Below are positions 23,364 to 30,550 of a stretch of DNA of 34,641 bases, piece after piece (the stretch's first letter is position 1; each line of letters starts with the position of its first letter). Both the position numbers and the translations under genes were made by a program. The stretch is from Candidatus Melainabacteria bacterium (GTDB lineage: Bacteria > Cyanobacteriota > Vampirovibrionia > 2-02-FULL-35-15): NCBI GenBank assembly GCA_023250205.1, contig JAHFBE010000024.1, forward strand, positions 1 through 34,641, written 5' to 3'. Under the pieces are notes generated by a model. The model ran no database searches. It was not told the origin of the DNA and saw only the letters and a list, made by a program, of their open reading frames with translations.

Positions 23364-23792
23364 TTACTCTAAATAATTCAAATCTACTTCATTATCACAA
23401 GCTAGTTGACTTGTAATTGCTAATCTTTGTTCATCAATTTCTTCTTCTATTTGAGATTGATTTGTTAAAAGAATGTTTGTAAGCGGTTTTAATTTTATAA
23501 CTCTATGTCCAGAAATTAATTCAACATTTTTTTCAGGCTGGGAAGAAATTTTTAGGAAATCAAAACTATTTACGTTTATATGCAGTCTATTATTAAATAC
23601 AAGAGTTGAGTCAAAACTATTTGCATATACTTCAACAACATAGCCTTCACCCTGAGCAACCGAAAGACTGTCTATTAAATCTGTATAAGATACTCTGTCT
23701 AAATCTCTTAGAATTCTAATCATGTCTCTTTTTGAATAAATAATTCCCTGTTCAACCAAACAGGAAATCTGATTTTCATTGTTACTTTCCAT
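23364..23792 (-). CDS. Unknown protein, 142 residues
   Basis: Not recognised. It is acidic and soluble, without signal peptide. It starts with a helical segment (ISCLVEQGIIYSKRDMIRIL, SYTDLIDSLSVAQGEGYVVE) reminiscent of a small winged-helix-like unit. A beta-rich middle follows (FDSTLVFNNRLHINVNSFDF, VELISGHRVIKLKPLTNILL), ending in an acidic tail. AGAGGA lies about 12 bases before the ATG. It converges on scpB with 7 bases between stops. Function unknown; the DNA-binding reading of the N-terminus is only a guess. Confidence 0.65.
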   Translation of the reverse strand: MESNNENQISCLVEQGIIYSKRDMIRILRDLDRVSYTDLIDSLSVAQGEGYVVEVYANSFDSTLVFNNRLHINVNSFDFLKISSQPEKNVELISGHRVIKLKPLTNILLTNQSQIEEEIDEQRLAITSQLACDNEVDLNYLE

Positions 23793-24027
23793 AATATTTC
23801 TAATCCTCTTTTAAAAATCTAAATTATCTCACCATTTTACAACGGTAACTATAAAAAAACGTGATCATTTCAAGTCACCACAAGATTAATAAACAAACTG
23901 TTATTATCAAAAACTGATATGATCTTTTTGAAATTATAATAGACAAAAATTTAGTGCTATAGTCCCTTCTATTTATCATAAGTTGCTCAATGATACATTA
24001 TCCTTTTATTAGTGACTCAGAGAGTTC

Positions 24028-24046
24028 TTATCTTTATGAAAGATAA
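24028..24046. other. Perfect 8-bp stem-loop in the 23793-24091 gap
   Basis: TTATCTTT, three bases, then AAAGATAA. No T-run follows on the minus strand, so it is not a standard terminator for the transporter gene that ends at 24092. The remainder of the roughly 300-base gap holds an isolated TTGACA (24061-24066) without a matching -10 and nothing else I can support. Confidence 0.4.
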
Positions 24047-24091
24047 AAATAAATATTCTATTGACACAGTAAAACAATTGGAGTAAGACTT

Positions 24092-24979
24092 CTAATTAAG
24101 TACTTTTTTGAATTTAAAAGACTGAATAACAATTCCAAATACAATAATAATTAGCCCTAAAAAAGAACTTAATAATATCTTTTCATCAAGAAATATTGAA
24201 ATGTATATTAGCGATAAAAATGGCGTTAGATATAATGCATTTGAAATAATTTCTGTATCTCCATGCTCCAAGGCTTTAAACCAAAATATGTACGTTATTC
24301 CATTAACAAAAATGCCATTATATAACAACCACGGCAAAATATTAATGGAAGGAAGCTTCATAGATGAAAAAATTAAAACGGTTAAGGTTGCAAAGAATAA
24401 TGCAGAGCAAAAATAAATAAAAGCACTGACTGTCTTATCAAAATTATATTTCTTCCCTAAAACCGAAAAGAGCGCAAAGACAAATGCCCCACATAAAGCA
24501 AGAATATCTCCTGTAACATTCGTGAAAGTCAGTGATGTAATTTTTCCATGGGTAACTATAACCACTATTCCAAAAAAACTAAACAGGATTGCTATTAGTT
24601 TTTTCAGAGTAACTGTTTCTTTTAAAAGGATAAAAGCAAGAATTAACACTAGAATTGGCCATGTATAAGCCAAAATGAAACCTTCCGATGCAGAGGTCAA
24701 AGCAAGTGCTCCATATAGCAAAATATAATAAAGATATGTCCCTAAGAATCCCAAAAAAACCATTATCAAGTAATCTTTGACACAATAATTTTTCATGATC
24801 TGAGATTTGTTTTGAAGTAGTAAAATCCCACCAATAACAAAAAAAGACAGAACCGTAGAATAAAACAACATTTGAATGTTATTAATTTCAACTAAAATCT
24901 TCTTTGAAACAACTGGAACTGAAGCCCAGAATATAATACACAGGGCTAAATAAAAATAAGATTTAAATTTCTTATTCAT
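24092..24979 (-). CDS. EamA/DMT-family inner-membrane transporter
   Basis: A 295-residue protein with about ten hydrophobic segments arranged as two EamA halves, the drug/metabolite transporter superfamily pattern. LALCIIFWASVPVVSKKIL opens the first half, with EGFILAYTWPILVLILAFIL and LKETVTLKKLIAILFSFFGI at its end. ILALCGAFVFALFSVLGKKY opens the second, which closes with ALEHGDTEIISNALYLTPFL and a basic C-terminus. By family it moves a small metabolite across the inner membrane; substrate cannot be predicted. The start at 24979 has no clear ribosome site, and a TTTAAT 9 bases upstream might serve as -10 box. It stands alone, divergent from the sigma-factor gene. Confidence 0.9.
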   Translation of the reverse strand: MNKKFKSYFYLALCIIFWASVPVVSKKILVEINNIQMLFYSTVLSFFVIGGILLLQNKSQIMKNYCVKDYLIMVFLGFLGTYLYYILLYGALALTSASEGFILAYTWPILVLILAFILLKETVTLKKLIAILFSFFGIVVIVTHGKITSLTFTNVTGDILALCGAFVFALFSVLGKKYNFDKTVSAFIYFCSALFFATLTVLIFSSMKLPSINILPWLLYNGIFVNGITYIFWFKALEHGDTEIISNALYLTPFLSLIYISIFLDEKILLSSFLGLIIIVFGIVIQSFKFKKVLN

Positions 24980-25171
24980 TTGACTGATATTAAACCAGAT
25001 CTTAATCCTACTCTATAAAATTGAATTCTTTTGTATACCCTTATTTAATCTACTCTATATTAGAAAAACTCACTAACAACTAACTTTACGTAGGGCCCTC
25101 CCCGTAAAATTATTACAAACAAATGGTATTTAAAATATGGTAAGAGAAACAAACCTCCAAAATAAATACCT

Positions 25172-26179
25172 ATGATAGAAAAAGATGAAGAAAATACAGT
25201 ATATGCACCGTTTGAAGACGGAGAAAATAGTCTTACCCCTGTTAACAATATCTTAAATAACAAAAACGACCAAACAAATAACCAAGCTCACACAGCAATA
25301 GTTTCATATCTTAAAGAGATATCAAAAACTCCTCTATTAAAAACAAATGAAGAATTGAAACTTGCAAAAATATATTCAGAAAGCAGAGAAGTAAACTCAA
25401 CACTAAAGCAAAAACAAGGTGGTGGAATTGCAAGACAAAAGTTAATCAAAGCAAATCTTAGGCTTGTTGTAAGTATTGCCAGAAAATATAGTTCTAGAGG
25501 ATTGGATCTTCTTGATCTAATACAAGAAGGAAATATGGGACTTATTAAAGCTGCTGAAAAATTTGACTATAAGCTAGGCTATAAGTTCTCAACTTATGCT
25601 ACTTGGTGGATTAGACAAGCAGTTACAAAAGCTATCAACGAAAAAAGTAGAATTATTAGATTACCTAATTCTGTTCAAGGAATCCTCTACAAGGTAAGAA
25701 AAGCTAAGGAGGTATTACCCCTTACACTTGGAAGAGAACCAGATATTGAAGAGCTTTCTATTGCAACAGGAATACCAGGAAAAAAAATCGAGAAGCTTCT
25801 TACGTCAGAGGCACAACCTATATCTTTAGACGTTAGGGTTGGGAATGAGCAGGATACTAATCTGGAAGATGTTATTGAAAGTGAAAATGAGGCTATTACT
25901 ATATTGCCAGAAGAAGCATCAGATCAGAAGCTACTTTCTCAAGCCGTCTGTAAAGGAATAAACGATCTATTAACAGAACGTGAAAGAGAAGTTATTAAAC
26001 TTAGGTACAGAATCGACGAAGATGCTCTAACAAATGAAGAAAGAAATTTGAACGAAGTTGCAACCATTCTTGGCATAAGCTTAGAACGTGTTCGACAAAT
26101 AGAATCAAGAGCAATTTATAAGCTAAGAAATAATATGAATTTTAGAAAGAATCTGATTGACATGATCAAAAACAATTAA
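25172..26179 (+). CDS. RNA polymerase sigma-70 factor, group 1 or 2
   Basis: A 335-residue sigma factor of the RpoD/SigA family. Region 1.2 is AIVSYLKEISKTPLLKTNEE. Region 2 is LIKANLRLVVSIARKYSSRG, LDLLDLIQEGNMGLIKAAEK and FSTYATWWIRQAVTKAI, the core-binding and -10-recognition helices in near-consensus form. Region 3 follows (GREPDIEELSIATGIPGKKI). Region 4 is LTEREREVIKLRYRID and the -35-binding helix-turn-helix LNEVATILGISLERVRQIES. Region 4.1 has about 8 extra residues (EDALTNEE). There is no region 1.1, only about 40 Asn-rich residues before region 1.2. Size and sequence fit either a short primary sigma or one of the group 2 factors common in cyanobacteria; the window alone cannot decide. 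No Shine-Dalgarno is seen. Confidence 0.93.
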   Translation: MIEKDEENTVYAPFEDGENSLTPVNNILNNKNDQTNNQAHTAIVSYLKEISKTPLLKTNEELKLAKIYSESREVNSTLKQKQGGGIARQKLIKANLRLVVSIARKYSSRGLDLLDLIQEGNMGLIKAAEKFDYKLGYKFSTYATWWIRQAVTKAINEKSRIIRLPNSVQGILYKVRKAKEVLPLTLGREPDIEELSIATGIPGKKIEKLLTSEAQPISLDVRVGNEQDTNLEDVIESENEAITILPEEASDQKLLSQAVCKGINDLLTEREREVIKLRYRIDEDALTNEERNLNEVATILGISLERVRQIESRAIYKLRNNMNFRKNLIDMIKNN

Positions 26180-26186
26180 GGGAAGC

Positions 26187-26259
26187 TGGACCCGAGGAGA
26201 TTCAAACTCCCTGCCTTTTCATTGCGAGCGAAACGCTCTACTAATTGAGCTACGGGCCC
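26187..26259 (-). tRNA. tRNA-Ala (anticodon CGC)
   Basis: The full cloverleaf is readable on the minus strand in 73 bases: acceptor GGGCCCG with CGGGTCC including the G3-U70 pair that identifies alanine tRNA, D stem GCTC/GAGC, anticodon stem TTTCG/TGAAA with loop CTCGCAA, T stem GGGAG/CTCCT, discriminator A. CCA is not encoded. Departures from the norm are a D loop with A in place of G18, U56 instead of C in the T loop (TTTGAAT), and a G-U pair closing the anticodon stem. It converges on the sigma gene with 7 bases between. Confidence 0.9.
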
Positions 26260-26367
26260 ATTAAGTAAACTTAAAACAAGTTTGAGCTTTATTTGTACCA
26301 ATTTCTCTCACTAGCCTTATTTATAAGGCAAAAATGCGTAAGGTTTTATTTAGTTGAGTATATCTAC

Positions 26368-26397
26368 TTGGCCAGAAAACCAATTTTAATCTATACT
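26368..26397 (+). promoter_or_regulatory. Putative sigma-70 promoter of the zinc/polybasic gene
   Basis: TTGGCC (26368-26373) and TATACT (26392-26397) are 18 bases apart, 42 bases before the ATG at 26440. Further upstream GCCTTAT and ATAAGGC form a tight inverted repeat at 26314-26329. Confidence 0.45.
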
Positions 26398-26439
26398 ATT
26401 AGATTGGAATACTTAAACAAGGAATGATAGAGTAAATAC

Positions 26440-27732
26440 ATGGCTGAATTTTGTAAGGTTTGTGGTGTAGGACTTAAAGCAAGTAATACGGTAGATTATA
26501 GGCCTGGCTCTTGCCGGGATTGTGAACTAGAAAGAAAAAAGCTATATAGCGGTCTATCAGTAGACCTTGGTTCTTCAAAAAATTCAAAAAAATCTTCTAA
26601 AAAGAAAAAAAAGAAAAAATCTTCTAAATTAAAAAGCAATTTAAAAGCAGGCAAAAAGCTGGCTAAAAAAATTAAGCTTAAAAAACAAAAGCTATTAAAA
26701 GCTAAAAAAATGAAAATTAAAAAGCTAGCTCAGATGAAGAGGCTTGTCAAAATTCGTGCTGATAGAGAAAAAAAGAAAAAGAAATTAAGGCAAAAAATCG
26801 AAACCCTAAGAAAACTACGAGCTAAAAAAGCGATAAAACTAAAGCTACAAAGAAAAAAACAAAAAGATAGAGAAAGAAAGTCAAGAGAAGAGTTAAAGCA
26901 ACGAATCAAAAAAGCAAAAGATAGAGAAAGAAAGCTTCTTAGGAAAGAAAAGGAAAGATTACGTAAAGAAAAAGAAAAGATCCGTAGTCTTGTAAGACAA
27001 GAAAAGGAAAGAGTAAGAAACGAAAAAAGAGGTGAAAAAGAAAGAGTAAGATCTGAAAAACAAAGAGCTCGTTCTGAAAAACAACAAGAAAAAGAAAGGC
27101 TTAAAAAGGCAAAAGAAGCAGCTAAGCTTGCTCTTATGCAGGCAAGGGAGGCTGCCAGACAAGCTGCTCAAGAATCCAGAAGATTAAGAGAAGAGGCAAA
27201 GAAACCACCTATGGTTAGTATTGTAACGAAGGTAAAAGAATTTCTCCCTCCTCCTGATGTAAAAATTATTGGGCTAAATACAAAAGAACAAACTCCTAGA
27301 GCACCTCAACCAACTAAAATACTGGATCCTAAAAACCCTAGCTCAATTGCAGGAGGAACAAGCTCCTCTTTGTTAGAAACTGCAACTGTTATACCAGCAA
27401 AAGCCGGGGTTAAAGAAGAAAAGGAGATTTTAAAACAATCTTCAACAGCTCAGCACAATGAAACCATTCAAAAAGAAGTGGAAAAACTACAAAAAGACAC
27501 AGATCCTATAATTGATAGATATAATCCATATAATCAACAAGGTTCACAGTCAGATGTTCCTAGAGCACCATCTCCAACTCCCTGGCTCGCATCAAGCTTC
27601 TCAGTAGTTAAAGGAGATTTTAAAGAAACAAAGCATGACGATGGTGAAGGAACTTCAAGTGGTCTTTCAGATGATCAAGTAAAAGACATAATTGAAAAAA
27701 TTAAAATCGAGCATAAACGTAAATCAACGTAG
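26440..27732 (+). CDS. Zinc-finger protein with a long polybasic coiled coil
   Basis: I know no family for this 430-residue protein. The N-terminus has two Cys pairs (CKVCG and, 17 residues later, CRDCE), a likely zinc ribbon. Residues about 50-250 are nearly all Lys, Arg, Glu, Gln and Leu with runs such as KKKKKK; the Lys/Arg-heavy first part should be a strongly positive rod and the rest a charged coiled coil. The last 180 residues are Pro/Ser/Thr-rich and probably disordered, ending in a short acidic helix. There is no signal peptide, so a cytoplasmic nucleic-acid-binding or scaffold role is plausible. It precedes the pilus-type genes on the same strand with a 137-base gap, but a functional link is unproven. 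Confidence 0.8.
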   Translation: MAEFCKVCGVGLKASNTVDYRPGSCRDCELERKKLYSGLSVDLGSSKNSKKSSKKKKKKKSSKLKSNLKAGKKLAKKIKLKKQKLLKAKKMKIKKLAQMKRLVKIRADREKKKKKLRQKIETLRKLRAKKAIKLKLQRKKQKDRERKSREELKQRIKKAKDRERKLLRKEKERLRKEKEKIRSLVRQEKERVRNEKRGEKERVRSEKQRARSEKQQEKERLKKAKEAAKLALMQAREAARQAAQESRRLREEAKKPPMVSIVTKVKEFLPPPDVKIIGLNTKEQTPRAPQPTKILDPKNPSSIAGGTSSSLLETATVIPAKAGVKEEKEILKQSSTAQHNETIQKEVEKLQKDTDPIIDRYNPYNQQGSQSDVPRAPSPTPWLASSFSVVKGDFKETKHDDGEGTSSGLSDDQVKDIIEKIKIEHKRKST

Positions 27733-27869
27733 AGACATAACAGAAATATAGTATGCTACGTCTAAACAAGACACTCACTTTAGATAATCATTCAAGATAA
27801 AAGTCTTTGCATTGGAACCTTAGGTTTTCATCATTGTCTATGTTTTTGTTAAACATAACAAGATAATCA

Positions 27870-29600
27870 ATGAAAAAGATAATAAAAATTTATTTATTAT
27901 GTGGGTTAATCACTCTTCTGTTTTCCTTTTGTCAATTAAATTCAATTGCACAAGAAGAAGATTTTGATCTTGAGCCAACAATTGAAGATGAGCTTGGCAA
28001 AGATATTTTAGGATCAAAAAAGGGAAGCGAGTCAAGTAGTGCTGAAGGTAAACCACAAAAACAGGAAGAAAGCACTGAGCCAATTACCTTTTCTGCAAGA
28101 AATATTTCTGCAAAAGATGCTTTTGCTACACTAGCAAAGATAAGTGGAAGAAGCATTTCTGTAGGTAGTGATATTAGAGACGATGAAACAATTGCTGTAA
28201 TTGAAATCCAAGGGCAACCCTTTGAGGAGGCATTTTTTAGCTTAGTGGATGCTGCTATGGTAAATTACACTTCTACCGGGAACAGCTATACAATCATAAA
28301 AAGTGGTTCTGCAAATCCAATTATGATCTTTGGACTTGGTGCATCTTCTATAGATAAATCCCTTCCTCTGCTTGAAAGAAAAGCAGATATTTCTTATGAC
28401 AATCAAGATCTGGGAACCTTGTTAAAAGATCTTGCAAATAAATATGGTATTGATCTTGTTTTAACTTCAACTCCTACAGAAAGAGTAAGTTGCAGAGTTA
28501 GAAATGTAAATATTGAGGAATCTCTTGGACTTGTTCTAAGTGGTACTTCTTTTGATTACACAACTGTTGGTGAGAATAAAGACACCTATGTAATCTATAA
28601 CAGATTAAACAAAAATTTTACTGTTGGACAAGAAAGTAGAATGTTTCCCTTAATGAATCTTGAAGCAATGGATGTCCAACAACTGCTCCCTGTTGAAATA
28701 AGAACAAATGTACGAATTAGCAATGACCAAAATTCAATCATTGCAGATGGTTCTCAAAACGATTTAAGGAGAATAGAGGAGTTCTTAGAACGAATTGATA
28801 AGCCTCTCCCACAAGTTGAACTTGAATTAAAGCTTATCGAAGTTCAAAAAAGTGCAGCACAGGACTTGCAAGCATTCTTAAGCAGTGGCTCATCAATTGG
28901 AAATTTTTCAAAATTTGTCCCTGTTAACAAAAGCGATCCAAGTGCAGGAAATAAAAATGTTGGGTCAGTAACCGTTTTTGACTTTTCACTTGACACCTGG
29001 CAACTTTTCAATAAAAAGCTTACTTATCTAGAGTCTGCTGGACTTGCACAAGTAAGAGCTTATCCAAAACTCGTCTCTTTATCTGGAAGAACAGCTATGA
29101 TAAATATTGACCAAGACACAAACTTAGTTCTTGGAGCTGCAACAGGACAAGGACAACAAATTGGTGTTGTAGCTACACAACAACTACAAAGGATTACAGC
29201 AGGAACAGCATTAAGCATTACACCAATTGTAGGAACAGGCGGTTTAATTACTGCAAAGATTCAAATTGAAGTGTCTGACAACTCCGGCTCAACTACTCAA
29301 AATGGTGTCACCGTCCCAAAAACAACCACTAGAAGAAGAATAAATGCAGATGTACAAGTTAGAGATGGTGAAACTGTTGCAATTGGTGGTTTGATAATAA
29401 ACAACAGCTCAACTGACAGAACTGGTCTACCATTTTTAACCAGACTCCCTATAATACAAAACATCGGATCTAATAGAAACTATAGAAAGAATCAAAGTGA
29501 ACTTATAGTTCTGATAACTCCAACCATTAGAAATATTCCTGAAGAAAACATTACCGCTCAAAAAGAGAAACCTGTTGTTAATATAGCTCCTGGTGGGTAG
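27870..29600 (+). CDS. Type IV pilus/type II secretion secretin (PilQ-like)
   Basis: Forms the gated outer-membrane ring through which a pilus or pseudopilus system works. A signal peptide (MKKIIKIYLLCGLITLLFSF) leads into an acidic linker. Two STN/N0-type domains follow (ISAKDAFATLAKISGRSISV; NQDLGTLLKDLANKYGIDLV), then an N1-like domain with VQQLLPVEIRTNVRISNDQN. The secretin barrel follows: PLPQVELELKLIEVQKSAAQ, LVSLSGRTAMINIDQDTNLV, GTALSITPIVGTGGLITAKI, VQVRDGETVAIGGLIINN and the closing LPFLTRLPIIQNIGSNRNYR, SELIVLITPTI. 576 residues is within PilQ range. Other assembly genes (pilM-P) are absent. Two genes follow at 9 and about 100 bases. Confidence 0.93.
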   Translation: MKKIIKIYLLCGLITLLFSFCQLNSIAQEEDFDLEPTIEDELGKDILGSKKGSESSSAEGKPQKQEESTEPITFSARNISAKDAFATLAKISGRSISVGSDIRDDETIAVIEIQGQPFEEAFFSLVDAAMVNYTSTGNSYTIIKSGSANPIMIFGLGASSIDKSLPLLERKADISYDNQDLGTLLKDLANKYGIDLVLTSTPTERVSCRVRNVNIEESLGLVLSGTSFDYTTVGENKDTYVIYNRLNKNFTVGQESRMFPLMNLEAMDVQQLLPVEIRTNVRISNDQNSIIADGSQNDLRRIEEFLERIDKPLPQVELELKLIEVQKSAAQDLQAFLSSGSSIGNFSKFVPVNKSDPSAGNKNVGSVTVFDFSLDTWQLFNKKLTYLESAGLAQVRAYPKLVSLSGRTAMINIDQDTNLVLGAATGQGQQIGVVATQQLQRITAGTALSITPIVGTGGLITAKIQIEVSDNSGSTTQNGVTVPKTTTRRRINADVQVRDGETVAIGGLIINNSSTDRTGLPFLTRLPIIQNIGSNRNYRKNQSELIVLITPTIRNIPEENITAQKEKPVVNIAPGG

Positions 29601-29609
29601 AAATAAATT

Positions 29610-30443
29610 ATGCAATATATAAAAAATAAAATTTTAAGTGTTTTGGTAAGTGTAGTTTTTTTATCCAGCATTAATCAAGTATTATCCCAGGATTCTCTAA
29701 ACCAGTTACTTAATAAAGATGATTCTAAAGTTGATCAACAACCTTTTATCCCTTCTCCTCCTCAGCCACCAACAGCTAAGTCTACTGTTAAGGAAAAGAA
29801 GAAAAGGAAGTTCCAACTTTTTAAACCAAATGAGCAAAAAGAAAAACATAGAAAAGAACTAAAAGACTTAAAAGTCAGGCAAAAACAAGAAATCGAAGAG
29901 TTTAACAAAAGAATAGAAAACGAAAAGAAACAAGAAGAAGAACAAAAAAAGAAAGCAGAAGTTTTTAATAAAAAAATTACAGACAAACGAATTGAGATAA
30001 TGATTGTTGCTGAAAAAGAAGTAGAAAAAAGAAACAATTACGTTAAAGAAGTTAAGAACAGTGATAATACTGTTGAAGTTATAACTGATGAAGAGGACCC
30101 TCTCTATATAAAAAAAGCTCAAGTATTAAAATCAAAAACAGATTTTATGGAAATTAAAGATGTAGAATTTAAATACAGGCTGGAGTTAAATAACCAGACC
30201 CCAAAGATAATTAATTTTGTGCTTATAGTCTGGGAACGAAAGATTGCATTTAATGATACTCAGACACTTTCCAAGGAAATGAAAGTTGCAAAACCAATAA
30301 CTCCTTATGAAAAACGTATAGTTGAGTATAATGAGCTTGATTCTAGGAGAAATGGGGAAACTTATAAAGTTAAAATCTCCCGGGTTGTTTTTGAAGATGG
30401 TACTCAGTGGAATAGCCCAGAACTAAAGAACATTGCTCTTTAG
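29610..30443 (+). CDS. Unknown secreted protein with charged coiled coil, 277 residues
   Basis: Not recognised. It has a signal peptide (MQYIKNKILSVLVSVVFLSS ending near QVLSQ). After a Pro-rich stretch comes a Lys/Glu/Gln-rich helix of about 80 residues (EQKEKHRKELKDLKVRQKQE and onward). The C-terminal 100 residues look like a beta domain (FKYRLELNNQTPKIINFVLI, YKVKISRVVFEDGTQWNSPE). It lies 9 bases after the secretin stop and is almost certainly co-transcribed. By position it could be a periplasmic helper of the pilus apparatus, such as a secretin-associated or pilotin-type protein; sequence alone does not show this. Confidence 0.75.
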   Translation: MQYIKNKILSVLVSVVFLSSINQVLSQDSLNQLLNKDDSKVDQQPFIPSPPQPPTAKSTVKEKKKRKFQLFKPNEQKEKHRKELKDLKVRQKQEIEEFNKRIENEKKQEEEQKKKAEVFNKKITDKRIEIMIVAEKEVEKRNNYVKEVKNSDNTVEVITDEEDPLYIKKAQVLKSKTDFMEIKDVEFKYRLELNNQTPKIINFVLIVWERKIAFNDTQTLSKEMKVAKPITPYEKRIVEYNELDSRRNGETYKVKISRVVFEDGTQWNSPELKNIAL

Positions 30444-30488
30444 TTTCTTAGCTTGTCCCTGTAACATGAGTTGATACTGTTAAAATTC

Positions 30489-30523
30489 ATTCCGCATTCT
30501 ATATTCCACATTCCACATTCAAC
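30489..30523. repeat. Five tandem CATTCCA-type heptamers
   Basis: CATTCCG, CATTCTA, TATTCCA, CATTCCA and CATTCAA follow without gaps, in strict 7-base register. No inverted partner is nearby. They lie in the 100-base gap before the PilX-like gene. Confidence 0.6.
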
Positions 30524-30550
30524 TAGTTGTGATATAAAAAAAGTGTGAGA

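Noticed and set aside
24061-24089. Perfect TTGACA as a plus-strand promoter
   Set aside because: No -10 at a proper distance and no plus-strand gene follows; frames there are shadows of the transporter gene.
24201-24416. 71-codon open frame on the plus strand
   Set aside because: Lies wholly inside the well-supported DMT transporter gene on the other strand.
29868-30122. 84-codon Phe-rich minus-strand frame resembling a membrane protein
   Set aside because: It is the complement of the Lys/Glu-rich coiled coil of the secreted protein at 29610; an antisense artefact.
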